Assembly (NCBI GenBank): GCA_963798805.1 | Contig: CAWCVC010000014.1 | Location: forward strand, 217,727 to 281,726 | From: CAVZCK01 sp963798805 | GTDB taxonomy: Bacteria > Pseudomonadota > Alphaproteobacteria > Rhizobiales > Rhodomicrobiaceae | DNA length: 64,000 bases | Reading direction: 5' to 3' | Part shown: one piece after another, positions 1-8,538 of the stretch | Numbering within the stretch: the stretch's first letter is position 1 | Layout of the letters: each line of letters begins with the position of its first letter | Position numbers and translations under genes: made by a program | The notes under the pieces: generated by a model | What the model was told of the DNA's origin: nothing | Databases searched by the model: none | What the model saw: the letters and a program-made list of their open reading frames with translations, nothing else

Positions 1-1200
1 GCCATTCCCGTCGACATAGACATCGGTGCTTTGCACGACCTTCGGGCGGTTCGGCCGCGGGTCGACCAGTTTGTCTGGATCGGGCGGCACATAGTGCCCC
101 ACTTCGACGGGCCGGAACGGATCGGCGATGTCGTAGGCCCGCACGCCGGCATTGTGATAGGTGCCGAAAATCAGTCGAGAGCTCTGCAATGATCCGGCCC
201 TGTTCTCATGCAGGTTGTGCGGACCGAAAGCGCCTGGCTTGGCGCAATAATCGATTTCCGCCGGGCTCGGAAAGGTCGCAATGCTGACCGGGTTGGTTAC
301 GTCGCGAATGTCGAACACCCAGATGTATCGCCGCCCGTCGGCGCAGTTCGACGTATACGGCTCATCGGCGACCACCAGCAGGCTGCGATCCATCAATGGC
401 AGGCAGGAATGGGTGCCGCCGCCGAAGGGCGAGGTCCAGTTGCGATAGGCCACAAGACGCGGTGTCGCAGGATCGGACACATCGAGAACGGTCATGCCGC
501 CATCGCGCCACGCGCCGAAGGCATATCCGCCGGCGACCAGCGCGTGGTGCAGCGCATATCGCTGGCCCCGCTTCCAGGTCGGCTTCTCGCCCCCCGCCTG
601 CCACATTCCCTCAATCGCCCACTTGCCGATGACCTCCGGCTTGGTCGGGTCGGACATGTCGATCGAGGTGAAGATGTGGTCGATATAGCCGTCGAAATGG
701 ATCGAGGCATAGGCGTACTTGCCGCCGTCGTACCAGACGCGATGAGGCCCAAGGCCGCCGGTCGGCATGAAGCCGATCTCGCGCCGAGCCGCCGGCTTCG
801 ACACGTCGAACATTCTGAGACCGGCCTGGAACTCGATGCCGGTTGCCTTGATCTTCTCGCCGAGCGAACCGGAGAAGTAGTTCTTCGGGTCCTGAAACTG
901 CTCCATCGACCAGACGCTCGGCCCGTTTATGGCAATCAGCAGGTCGTCATGGATCTGCAGATGGAGAGAGCGCGTATTCGGCGGACAGCCGATATAGTTG
1001 ACCACCTTCGGTTTCGATGGGTCCTGAACGTCGATGATGGTGATGCCGGTGTTGAAGGAATGTCCGACGAAAGCGTGCCCGCGGTGAACCATGACCTGGA
1101 CGCCATCGCCGCGACCATCCATGTCGGAATGGCCGACAAAGTGCATGTTACGGGCGCTCACCGCGGCGCCAGGATCGTAAGAAACCACTGACTTCCTCAC
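1..1200 (-). CDS. LVIVD-repeat beta-propeller-like protein, 3' end outside the window
   Basis: An open frame runs leftwards from GTG at 1200 to the window edge (400 codons, no stop). At least six repeats of the LVIVD type are visible, for example GITIIDVQDPSKPKVV, GMTVLDVSDPATPRLV and VRAYDIADPFRPVEV, spaced as blades of a beta-propeller-like fold. No signal peptide is evident in the first residues. A downstream ATG at 1146 is an alternative start. The family is found in bacteria and archaea but its biochemical role is generally unknown; I infer only a protein- or ligand-binding scaffold. The next gene upstream, a binding-protein-like gene, lies about 250 bases away on the same strand, so the two could be co-transcribed. 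Confidence 0.8.
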   Translation of the reverse strand, partial: MRKSVVSYDPGAAVSARNMHFVGHSDMDGRGDGVQVMVHRGHAFVGHSFNTGITIIDVQDPSKPKVVNYIGCPPNTRSLHLQIHDDLLIAINGPSVWSMEQFQDPKNYFSGSLGEKIKATGIEFQAGLRMFDVSKPAARREIGFMPTGGLGPHRVWYDGGKYAYASIHFDGYIDHIFTSIDMSDPTKPEVIGKWAIEGMWQAGGEKPTWKRGQRYALHHALVAGGYAFGAWRDGGMTVLDVSDPATPRLVAYRNWTSPFGGGTHSCLPLMDRSLLVVADEPYTSNCADGRRYIWVFDIRDVTNPVSIATFPSPAEIDYCAKPGAFGPHNLHENRAGSLQSSRLIFGTYHNAGVRAYDIADPFRPVEVGHYVPPDPDKLVDPRPNRPKVVQSTDVYVDGNG

Positions 1201-1454
1201 CTCACCGCTCTTTGGAGCAGGCCATGTTTTCTTCTCATTAGGCGGTTTAGGCCCACTGTGACATTCACAATAGTTTGTCGCAGCCCAGACGCGGAAATAG
1301 GAAACAAGCAAGAACCTATAAGCTCAAGTTATAGTGCTCCGACCGTGCCTGTTTCGGCGGCGATCTCGGTGGGCGCATCACGCGCGCCCACTCGTGTGGC
1401 GTCTCGCAATTGCCTTCCCCTTTGCCGCAAGCTCTCCAAGGCAAATTCGGAGAC

Positions 1455-2363
1455 TCAAGGCAGACTAGTGATCATCTCCCATTCCGGTAGCGGCCGCTGG
1501 TCATAAGGAAGGTCCCACACCTCACAGTTTTCGCTATCGATGATTTCCGCCGGAAGTTCGATCTCGGTCGGCACCGCCTGGCCCTTGAGAATTCGGACAG
1601 CCGCTTGCACGGCTACACAGGCCAGGGAGAAAGCATCATAGCTGACGGTGGCAAGCAGGCGGCGCTCCTTGATCGCGCGGATCGCCTCGGGCAGTGCATT
1701 CATGCCGACCACCGCCGCCTTGCGTCCGGCCCTATCGAGCGCGTCGACCGCGCCGAGCGCCATGACATCGTTGGCGGCGAGCACACCGTCGATCTGCGGC
1801 TGTTGTTGCAGGATGCGGGCCATGCCCTCGCGGGCGGCGTCGCGTTGATAGTTGCCGGCAAACCGAGCAACCATCTCGATCCCCGGGCGCACTCCCGCCG
1901 CCTCCAGGAAGCCTTCCGTGCGCGGCGCGGTGGTGGGCGATTGGGGCAGTCCCTCGATCATGACAATGCGCCCGGCATCGCTCAAATGGCCAAACAGGCG
2001 ATCTGCAATGCCCATCGCCAGAGTGTGATTGTTCGATGTGACAAAGCTGCTGCCGGCAACTCCCGTCGCGCTGGTCACGAAGAAGATCAGCGGAATGCCG
2101 GCGTCCACCACCTTGCTGAGCTGCGCGTTGAGCGCCATGGCATGGACCGGCGTGATCAGCACCGCATCAGGTTTGGTCTCGAGCGCGGCTTCGAGCAAGG
2201 CCGCCTGCTCGTCGATATCGTCGGGCTTATCCGGAGCGTAGCCGCCGAGCGCGCAGCCGAGGTTCTCGGCCATCCGCGTGGCTCCAATCTGCGCCCCGAT
2301 GTAAGCGGAGTTCGTCTTGTTCTTGGTGAAGCAGCACAGACGATACATGCGTTCACGATACAT
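1455..2363 (-). CDS. Periplasmic-binding-protein-like (Peripla_BP_4) substrate-binding protein
   Basis: A 302-residue protein with the two-lobe sugar-binding pattern of Peripla_BP_4/LacI-type binding proteins: an early segment with IGAQIGATRMAENLG, then KPDAVLITPVHAMALN, the hinge-region run PLIFFVTS, and DGVLAANDVMALGAVDALD near the second lobe. Such proteins usually capture sugars or related solutes for ABC transporters. No signal peptide or lipobox is visible and no permease or ATPase gene is next to it, so it may be cytosolic or have lost its leader. Two start codons lie five codons apart because a 15-bp sequence is duplicated exactly at the start; neither has a strong ribosome-binding site. 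Specificity cannot be told. Confidence 0.7.
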   Translation of the reverse strand: MYRERMYRLCCFTKNKTNSAYIGAQIGATRMAENLGCALGGYAPDKPDDIDEQAALLEAALETKPDAVLITPVHAMALNAQLSKVVDAGIPLIFFVTSATGVAGSSFVTSNNHTLAMGIADRLFGHLSDAGRIVMIEGLPQSPTTAPRTEGFLEAAGVRPGIEMVARFAGNYQRDAAREGMARILQQQPQIDGVLAANDVMALGAVDALDRAGRKAAVVGMNALPEAIRAIKERRLLATVSYDAFSLACVAVQAAVRILKGQAVPTEIELPAEIIDSENCEVWDLPYDQRPLPEWEMITSLP

Positions 2364-2369
2364 GCGTTC
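2340..2369. repeat. Tandem 15-bp direct duplication over the start codon
   Basis: The 15-mer acgatacatgcgttc occurs twice head to tail (2340-2354 and 2355-2369). On the minus strand it yields two ATG codons in the same frame, both followed by TATCGT, at the start of the binding-protein-like gene. Confidence 0.85.
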
Positions 2370-2389
2370 GGCCGTTCCGTATCGTTGAA

Positions 2390-2414
2390 CTGGCGTAGCA
2401 CCGGTGCGTGCCAG
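2390..2414. promoter_or_regulatory. Palindrome upstream of the binding-protein gene, possible operator
   Basis: A perfect 10-bp palindrome GCACCGGTGC (2398-2407) lies between CTGGC and GCCAG arms, 27 bp before the coding start. The central CG dyad is like many LacI/GntR-type operators. No regulator for it is identified. The rest of 2370-2684 holds no recognisable gene. Confidence 0.3.
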
Positions 2415-2684
2415 CGGCCATCAATCCAGCCCAAAAGCACACTCCTCGACGCAATGTAATAGGACGTATTCGGGCTATTCTCCTTTGTTCCCTCGACGGT
2501 GCGGAGGAGCGCTACCATCGCCCTTACTGTCAGGCCGATCTACCTGCTGGACTGAATTATAAGCGGATTGGGCAAATGATGTGCGGTGGGGCGTTCGCCG
2601 CTTTGCTATGACGGGCAGTGAGCCGCTGGAGACGGGCCGTTATCCCAAGATCGACATGCACGGCCAAGAGTATTCGAATGAAAC

Positions 2685-3626
2685 TCACGCTTCCGTCACC
2701 AATTCCGTGGAAAGGAAATTGTGCGCTTTGATGGCGTCGGTTACGGCTTTGAGACTTTGCTCCAAAGTGGCCTGGGAAGTATTCACGTAAGTCTCCGCCC
2801 GCGCATATAGAGCTTCGCGGCTCTTCAAAATGTTGCGCAGCTCCGCCATCGCATCCGGATTACCTGCCATTGGTCGCTCGTCGCCCTGGCCCCGAACCCG
2901 GGCCATGTGCTCTTCAGGCTCGGCCTTGAGCCAGATCGTATGGAAATTGCGCAAGAGGTAGTTGAACGTCTCCGGGTGAGAGACGATGCCGCCGGCCACG
3001 GCAAGAATCACCGTGTCATAGGTGGCGACGACACGTTCGAGGGATTGGCGCTCGAGATGGCGGTAGCCTTCCTGACCGTAAAGAGCGATGAGCTCGTTGA
3101 CCGGCATGCCGCTCGCCTGCTCGATGTCCTGGTTCAGCTCCAGAAATGGCAGCTTCAGTTGCGCGGCGGCGAGCCGCCCTAACGTCGATTTGCCGGCGCC
3201 GCGCAGACCAATAAACGCGATCCGGTTAGCCCGCCGCAGGCTCGGATTTTCCGGGTCGAGGATCTGCAGTACGCGCTCACGCTGCTCCCGCGTGGCGCTC
3301 CGCAAGAGCGAGGTGATCATCACGATCTCCGAGGTCCATGGGTCTTCTTCGGCCACCAGCCATTCGATGCGGAAATCCAGCGCATGGGCGATCCGGAGGA
3401 GTAAAGCGATGGAGATGTTGCCCTGGCCGCTTTCCAGTTGCGCGAGATAGCGCTGCGAGACACCGGATTTCTCGGCGAGCGCGCGCCGCGACAGCCCCGT
3501 TCGCGTGCGGGCGGCGCGCACGCGTTCTCCCACGGAAACCAAGAGCCGCGCGATCGTGGCCTCGTTGAGGCCGTCTTCGCTCGCGGCGGAGGTGACATGG
3601 CCGCCAAAGGTCACAATCTCGTTCAT
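2685..3626 (-). CDS. boxR: BoxR/BzdR-type transcriptional repressor of benzoyl-CoA metabolism
   Basis: The 313-residue protein has the two-part structure of BoxR/BzdR. Residues about 30-95 form an XRE helix-turn-helix (RTRTGLSRRALAEKSGVSQ...LESGQGNIS). From about residue 135 a shikimate-kinase-like domain follows, with the P-loop GLRGAGKSTLG. In studied members the kinase-like domain binds benzoyl-CoA and releases the HTH from its operators, so benzoate catabolism is induced by its first intermediate. The gene is last in the box block and has its own promoter, with a TGCA-type operator over the -10 element, which indicates autoregulation. Length and domain order match the family; there is no sign of damage. 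Confidence 0.93.
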   Translation of the reverse strand: MNEIVTFGGHVTSAASEDGLNEATIARLLVSVGERVRAARTRTGLSRRALAEKSGVSQRYLAQLESGQGNISIALLLRIAHALDFRIEWLVAEEDPWTSEIVMITSLLRSATREQRERVLQILDPENPSLRRANRIAFIGLRGAGKSTLGRLAAAQLKLPFLELNQDIEQASGMPVNELIALYGQEGYRHLERQSLERVVATYDTVILAVAGGIVSHPETFNYLLRNFHTIWLKAEPEEHMARVRGQGDERPMAGNPDAMAELRNILKSREALYARAETYVNTSQATLEQSLKAVTDAIKAHNFLSTELVTEA

Positions 3627-3652
3627 GCGCTGAAACTCGCGGTCGCCGAGAG

Positions 3653-3685
3653 TGCATTATATTGCATCAGATTTCAATTCGCCAA
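3653..3685 (-). promoter_or_regulatory. boxR promoter with BoxR-type TGCA operator
   Basis: On the minus strand a TTGGCG -35 (3680-3685) and a perfect TATAAT -10 (3656-3661) are separated by 18 bp. TGCA-N6-TGCA (3653-3656 and 3663-3666) overlaps the -10. The minus-strand reading TGATGCAATATAATGCA shares 14 of 17 positions with the site before the benzoate-CoA ligase gene at 11208-11221. TGCA repeats are the known recognition feature of BzdR/BoxR. Confidence 0.72.
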
Positions 3686-3698
3686 GGCTTCTCGCACT

Positions 3699-4188
3699 TT
3701 AGGCCCTCCTTCGGCGACCTACTCCTCCTTGGCGAAACCGCTGATCAATTGCAAAATATCCGGCAGGCGGCCTGCGCGCTTTCATGGCTTTGGCGTCAAC
3801 GAAGGCAGCGACGAACGCCTTCGAAACGAAGCGCACCATTCTGATCACCCTTCACATGATGCGTGATGGACGTTTGACCCAGCCGAAGAAGTGACACTTC
3901 GCATTCGAGCATATGGCGGGGCGTCACCGGCGACCGGAAATCGAGCGTCATATGCACGAAAGGCGTGCCGATATTGCGGTCGAGATTGAGCCGATGCCAA
4001 TCATATCCTGTATGGCGCTGCCACCACGCCTCGATCGCTTCCAGCGCGAGACGCGGGATCTGCCCGGTATAGGCGATAGCGGCGGGATCGCTATCGCCCC
4101 AGCGCACGTCAATTCGATGCACGAATGGCGCCGTTGTCGCCGCCTTGGCATTCTCGCCGGAACGCAGCGGCTCAATAGGTTTCGACAT
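3699..4188 (-). pseudogene. 4-hydroxybenzoyl-CoA-thioesterase-family protein, frameshifted
   Basis: The frame starting MSKPIEPLRSGEN at 4188 encodes a hotdog-fold thioesterase with the family core VRWGDSDPAAIAYTGQIP (the Asp in WGDSD is the usual catalytic residue) and FVHMTLDFRSPVTPRHMLECEV. It stops early at 3796. One frame over, the expected C-terminus continues as FVAAFVDAKAMKARRPPAGY to a TAA at 3699, so a one-base insertion or two-base deletion sits at about 3816-3819 (GGCG|TTC). The start overlaps the end of boxA by 17 bases, indicating translational coupling. Thioesterases of this type accompany box clusters and presumably release CoA from stalled benzoyl-CoA intermediates. The defect could be a real mutation or a sequencing error. 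Confidence 0.75.
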
Positions 4189-5365
4189 GATACCGTCCGG
4201 ACTGACGCATTTCCTCCCGCAGGCTCTGCCAGTCCAATGCCAATTCCCGTGCAATATCCCCGAACGCTCTCTCGACGCCAGCTTCCATAGCCTTCAGCCC
4301 GCAGACATAGAGATGGGTCGCCGGATCTCGCAAGAGCGGCGCAATGCTGCTCCTTTCCTGCCGGAGCCGGTCCTGAACATAAATCTTCTGCGTCTCCGGA
4401 ATTCTGCTGAAGGCGAAATATTTGGCGAGGAAACTGTCGAGAACCTTATTCACCGGTCCGAAATAGGGCAGGGCGTCAGGGCTGCGGGCGCCGAAAAACA
4501 ACATGAGCGAGCCTTGACTGGCCGGCATGGTTCGCTGGCGGCGCATCGTGAACGCCCGAAACGGCGCCGAGCCGGTGCCGGTGCAGACCATGATCAGCTT
4601 GGCCTGTGGATCGTTGGGTAGCAGAAAGGTCGCGCCGAACGGGCCGGTGACCTTCACCTTGCCGCCCTTCTTCAGGTCGCAAACATAGTTCGAGCAGACG
4701 CCGTTCGGTTCCCGCTTGACGGTCAGAGCGAGATTGTTGGTGTTGGGGCGCTCGCCGTCACGGGGACTGGAGACGGAATAAAGCCGCGGCAAATGCGGCT
4801 TGCCCTTGGCGTCGACGCCTCGAGGGATGATCCCGACGCTCTGGCCTTCGAGCACGGGAAAAGGCGTCTGCCCCAGGTCGAGAATGATGTGGCGCACATC
4901 GGAGTCGGCGTGCTCGGACATCAGCCGATAATTGCCCTGGACGGTCGCCTCGATGGGATTGCTCAGCGAATAGAGGTTGATCGTAGGCTTCGATGCCGAA
5001 GCCGGCGCTTTAACTCGTCCGCCTGCGCCCTCATGCGCCTCGACGAGGAGGGCTGCGATCTCCGCGTCGAGCGCCTCTACCGCCGTCTCCACCTCGGCCC
5101 CACTGCCGAGTTCCTCCTGCGCCGGCAACTCGGTCCATGCCAGTTGTTCAGCGAGCGAATAAGGCGTCTTCACCACGCGCCAATTGTCGATGGAGCCGGT
5201 CGGACAGGGCGCAATGCAGGACATGCAGAAATTGCATTTCTCCGCATCGACAACGACGTTCACATCGTCATGGGTGATGGCGCCGATCGGACAGGCTTCC
5301 TCGCAGGTGTGGCAGCGGATGCAGATTTCCGGATCGATCAGATGCTGCCTGATGAGCTCCGTCAC
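4172..5365 (-). CDS. boxA: Benzoyl-CoA 2,3-epoxidase reductase component BoxA
   Basis: 397 residues. The N-terminus carries two [4Fe-4S] ferredoxin motifs: Cys15/18/21/25 (CIRCHTCEEACP) and Cys44/47/50/54 (CNFCMSCIAPCP). A ferredoxin-NADP reductase-type FAD/NAD(P)H module follows, with RLYSVSSPRDGE for FAD binding and VCTGTGSAPFRAF for the nucleotide. BoxA passes electrons from NADPH to the BoxB oxygenase in the aerobic CoA-dependent benzoate pathway. It lies 18 bp after boxB, inside the same operon. Length and architecture match characterised BoxA; nothing is missing. Confidence 0.95.
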   Translation of the reverse strand: MTELIRQHLIDPEICIRCHTCEEACPIGAITHDDVNVVVDAEKCNFCMSCIAPCPTGSIDNWRVVKTPYSLAEQLAWTELPAQEELGSGAEVETAVEALDAEIAALLVEAHEGAGGRVKAPASASKPTINLYSLSNPIEATVQGNYRLMSEHADSDVRHIILDLGQTPFPVLEGQSVGIIPRGVDAKGKPHLPRLYSVSSPRDGERPNTNNLALTVKREPNGVCSNYVCDLKKGGKVKVTGPFGATFLLPNDPQAKLIMVCTGTGSAPFRAFTMRRQRTMPASQGSLMLFFGARSPDALPYFGPVNKVLDSFLAKYFAFSRIPETQKIYVQDRLRQERSSIAPLLRDPATHLYVCGLKAMEAGVERAFGDIARELALDWQSLREEMRQSGRYHVETY

Positions 5366-5383
5366 CGTTTGCTACTCCTGCCG

Positions 5384-6835
5384 TCAGGCCATATGCAACT
5401 GCACATATTCGAAATCGCCTGGCTTGTTGTCGATGCCGACCTTGGGCGGGGCGATCCAGCCGGCGAACTTGCCAGGCTCCCATTGCGGCTTCATCAGCGA
5501 TTGGATGAAATCGCCGTCGGCGGTCGAGGGCAGCCATTCGTCGCGCTTGGCCTCCCACGCCTCTTTGGAGATCACGGCGCCGTCTGGCGTGACATGGCTG
5601 CCGGCGAAGGAGCCGATCTGGCGATGGAAGCCCTGATGCGGCAGCGCCATGGTGAATTCGACGCCAGTCTTCTTGATGATCGTATTCCAACGGGAGACGC
5701 CGCCGGATGCGTCATGTGTATAGTCGTCGCGCAGGCGCATATTGATCGCCGAAAGCGCCGGCGTCTCCTCACTGATGATTCTGCCGTCCTTGAACAGCAT
5801 GACCGGATAGGTGGCATCGCGAAGCCTGTGATCGTCTTCGAGCTTCGCCTCCCGATGGCGGCCCTTGATGCCGGCGTTGAAGGCGTTCGCGGCATTGGTG
5901 GAGATTTCCGAGCCGAACAGGTCCAGCGACAATGAATAATGCAGATTGAGCTTCTTCTGGATCGTCGGCAGGTCGATGACACCGAGCGCGCGCACTCTGT
6001 CGATGTCGTAAGGATCGCCGACGCCGGCCTCATTCATCGCCTCGCAGGTGCGCTGGATGGTGCGGCCGACGCCGGTCTCGCCGACGAACATGTGATGCGC
6101 CTCTTCCGTCAGCATGAAGCGGCAGGTCCGCGACAGCGGATCGAAGCCCGACTGCGCCAGCGCTTCGAGCTGCATCTTGCCGTCGCGGTCGGTGAAATAG
6201 GTGAACATGAAGAAGGATAGCCAATCGGGCGTCGCCTCGTTGAATGCGCCCAGCATGCGCGGCGCCTCCTCCGAGCCGGATTGCCGGCGCAGCAGCTCAT
6301 CCGCCTGCTCACGGCCGTCGGCGCCGAAATATTTGTGCAGCAGATAGACCATCGCCCAGAGATGGCGGCCTTCCTCGACATTGACCTGGAACAGATTGCG
6401 CATGTCGTAAAGGGAAGGAGCGGTCTTGCCGAGATGGCGCTGCTGCTCGACTGAGGCCGGCTCTGTGTCGCCCTGAATCACGATCAGACGGCGGAGCATG
6501 GCACGGTGTTCGCCTGGAACCTCCTGCCATGCAGGCTCGCCATAACGCTCGCCGCAAGGGATGGGCCGCCCATCGACCTGCGGCGCAAGCAGAATGCCCC
6601 AGCGATAGTCCGGCATCCGCACATAATCGAATTTCGCCCATCCTTTCGGATCAACGCTGACGGCGGTGCGCAAATAAACGAGGCTCTGCTGAAAGCCCAC
6701 CGGCCCCAGATCGTTCCACCAGGCGAGATAGCCCGGATGCCATTTCTCCAGCGCCTTCAGTACGCGCTTGTCGCTCGACAGTCCGACATTGTTCGGGATT
6801 TGCGCGTCATAGGCGACATTGACCAGATCGGACAT
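5384..6835 (-). CDS. boxB: Benzoyl-CoA 2,3-epoxidase oxygenase component BoxB
   Basis: I place the start at MSDLVNVAYDAQIPNNVG (6835), giving 483 residues, close to known BoxB (about 475); the longer open frame adds 20 residues without support. BoxB is a class I diiron enzyme that uses O2 and electrons from BoxA to make 2,3-epoxybenzoyl-CoA. The diiron ligand pattern is intact: Glu125 (GDTEP), Glu155 and His158 (VEEGRHLWAM), Asp216 (YFTDRDG), Glu245 and His248 (LTEEAHHMFVG). It sits 31 bp after boxC and 18 bp before boxA. Confidence 0.96.
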   Translation of the reverse strand: MSDLVNVAYDAQIPNNVGLSSDKRVLKALEKWHPGYLAWWNDLGPVGFQQSLVYLRTAVSVDPKGWAKFDYVRMPDYRWGILLAPQVDGRPIPCGERYGEPAWQEVPGEHRAMLRRLIVIQGDTEPASVEQQRHLGKTAPSLYDMRNLFQVNVEEGRHLWAMVYLLHKYFGADGREQADELLRRQSGSEEAPRMLGAFNEATPDWLSFFMFTYFTDRDGKMQLEALAQSGFDPLSRTCRFMLTEEAHHMFVGETGVGRTIQRTCEAMNEAGVGDPYDIDRVRALGVIDLPTIQKKLNLHYSLSLDLFGSEISTNAANAFNAGIKGRHREAKLEDDHRLRDATYPVMLFKDGRIISEETPALSAINMRLRDDYTHDASGGVSRWNTIIKKTGVEFTMALPHQGFHRQIGSFAGSHVTPDGAVISKEAWEAKRDEWLPSTADGDFIQSLMKPQWEPGKFAGWIAPPKVGIDNKPGDFEYVQLHMA

Positions 6836-6866
6836 TTCTGAACTCCTTGGGATTTGTTCGCCGCCG

Positions 6867-8522
6867 TCACACCCGGCGCATATCGAAGTCGCCACGCAGG
6901 CCAGTGCCGTAACGTTTGAGCGCGCCGGTCTCGCCGACAGCGTTGGCGCGCTGGAAAATCCAGTTCTGCCAAGCGGTCAGCCGGCCGAAGATTCGCGTTT
7001 CCATAGTTTCCGGCCCGGCGAAGCGGAGATTGGCCTCCATGCCGGTCATGGCGTCGGGCGAAAAGCTCGTCCGCTCCTCCAGGAAGACGCGGATTTCGTC
7101 CTCCCAGTCGATGTCGTCGAAGGCGAAGGTGACGAGCCCCAGCTCACTGGCGTCGCTCGCGAGAAGCGCAACGCCAATCTTCGCCTTGGCTTCTTCCACC
7201 TTCTCCGGCTCACCCAGAAAGCGCGTCTGCAGGCGGGTCAGATCGTTCGACATCGGATAGAAGCCGAAATTCGCCGCGGTCAGGGTGATCATGGCGGCGG
7301 GCCGGTTGTTGCCCTCGAACTCGCCATCCGCCATGTAGCTGCGATCGACGGCAAACAGGATTTCGGCCAGCGTACCGGCGAAGCATGAGCCCGGCTCGAT
7401 CAGCGCGACGAGCGAGCGCGAGGTCAAATCGATGCGCTTCAAGACGCGCTTCCAATAAAGCAGGATCTCATTCGCCAGCGAGTCATCGCGGTCGAAAAGG
7501 AAACGATCATGAGCGGTAACCAGCTCGGAATCGCCTTGCGATTTGAAGATGATCAGCCCGAGCTCCGGCTCGTTGAAGCGGAGATGCAAGATGGCATCGT
7601 CGAGCTCGCGGGCGCAGCGTAGCATCCAATTGTCGGCACCCTGAGCATGCAGCATGTCGAGGTCGATGGGAGGGGCGTCCTTGGGACCGGCGATGGTGAT
7701 CGTTGCCACACGCAGGGCGCGGTCAACCGTAACCTCGACGGTGGAATAGGTGACTGAGCCGTCCTCGGCGAAAGCGCGGGCGAGCGGCGTCAGAGCGATG
7801 CCAGGTCCCTCTTTGCGGAGCGAGCGCGCGGCAAACGCCTTGGCGCGCTCGGTGACGATCTCGTCGAATTTGGACTTTGACACCACCTCGTCAACGAGAC
7901 GCCACTCGGCGGCGCGCTTGCCCTTGACGCCCTCCTCCACGGAGCAGAACACGTCGGCGAGGTCGCGACGGACCTTTCGCTTGTCGGTCACCCGGGTGAG
8001 GCCGCCGGTTCCAGGCAGAACGGCGAGCAGCGGAACTTCGGGCAGGGCGACGGTCGACGACCCGTCATCGGCCAGGACGATGTGATCGCAAGCCAGAGCC
8101 AGCTCATATCCGCCGCCGGCACAGGCGCCTTTCACAGCACAGATATAGCTCTGTCCAAACTCCCGTCCCGCCGCTTCATAGGCATTGCGGGTCTCGTTGG
8201 TGAATTTGCAGAAATTGACCTTATGAGCGTGGTTCGCGCCGGCGAGCATGCGGATGTTGGCGCCCGCGCAGAAGACGTTCTCTTTGCCCGAGCGTAGCAC
8301 CACGGCGCGCACCTCCGGATGCTCGAAGCGCAGACGCTGCACGGCGTCGGCAAGCTCGATATCGACGCCGAGATCATAGGAATTGAGCTTCAGCTCGTAG
8401 CCTTCGAACAGCCCGCCTTTCTCGTTGACGTCCATATAGAGCGTGGCGATGTCGCCGTCGCAGGCAATCCGCCAATGGCGATAGCGCGACGGCTCTGTCT
8501 GGAAGTCTATGCGAGCGGTCAT
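6867..8522 (-). CDS. boxC: 2,3-epoxybenzoyl-CoA dihydrolase (benzoyl-CoA-dihydrodiol lyase) BoxC
   Basis: Start chosen at MTARIDFQTEPSRYRHW (8522), 551 residues as in known BoxC. It is a crotonase-superfamily protein; the oxyanion-hole region is visible as KENVFCAGANIRMLAG and CAGGGYELALACDHIVLADD, followed by a long C-terminal crotonase-like half. BoxC hydrolyses and opens the non-aromatic ring of 2,3-epoxybenzoyl-CoA to 3,4-dehydroadipyl-CoA semialdehyde plus formate. It begins 16 bp after the hydrolase gene and precedes boxB. The dehydrogenase for its product (BoxD) is not encoded in this window. Confidence 0.95.
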   Translation of the reverse strand: MTARIDFQTEPSRYRHWRIACDGDIATLYMDVNEKGGLFEGYELKLNSYDLGVDIELADAVQRLRFEHPEVRAVVLRSGKENVFCAGANIRMLAGANHAHKVNFCKFTNETRNAYEAAGREFGQSYICAVKGACAGGGYELALACDHIVLADDGSSTVALPEVPLLAVLPGTGGLTRVTDKRKVRRDLADVFCSVEEGVKGKRAAEWRLVDEVVSKSKFDEIVTERAKAFAARSLRKEGPGIALTPLARAFAEDGSVTYSTVEVTVDRALRVATITIAGPKDAPPIDLDMLHAQGADNWMLRCARELDDAILHLRFNEPELGLIIFKSQGDSELVTAHDRFLFDRDDSLANEILLYWKRVLKRIDLTSRSLVALIEPGSCFAGTLAEILFAVDRSYMADGEFEGNNRPAAMITLTAANFGFYPMSNDLTRLQTRFLGEPEKVEEAKAKIGVALLASDASELGLVTFAFDDIDWEDEIRVFLEERTSFSPDAMTGMEANLRFAGPETMETRIFGRLTAWQNWIFQRANAVGETGALKRYGTGLRGDFDMRRV

Positions 8523-8538
8523 CGAGCTATCTCCAGCT

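Noticed and set aside
208..1191. A 327-codon plus-strand frame
   Set aside because: Antisense of the LVIVD-repeat gene, whose repeats are unmistakable on the minus strand.
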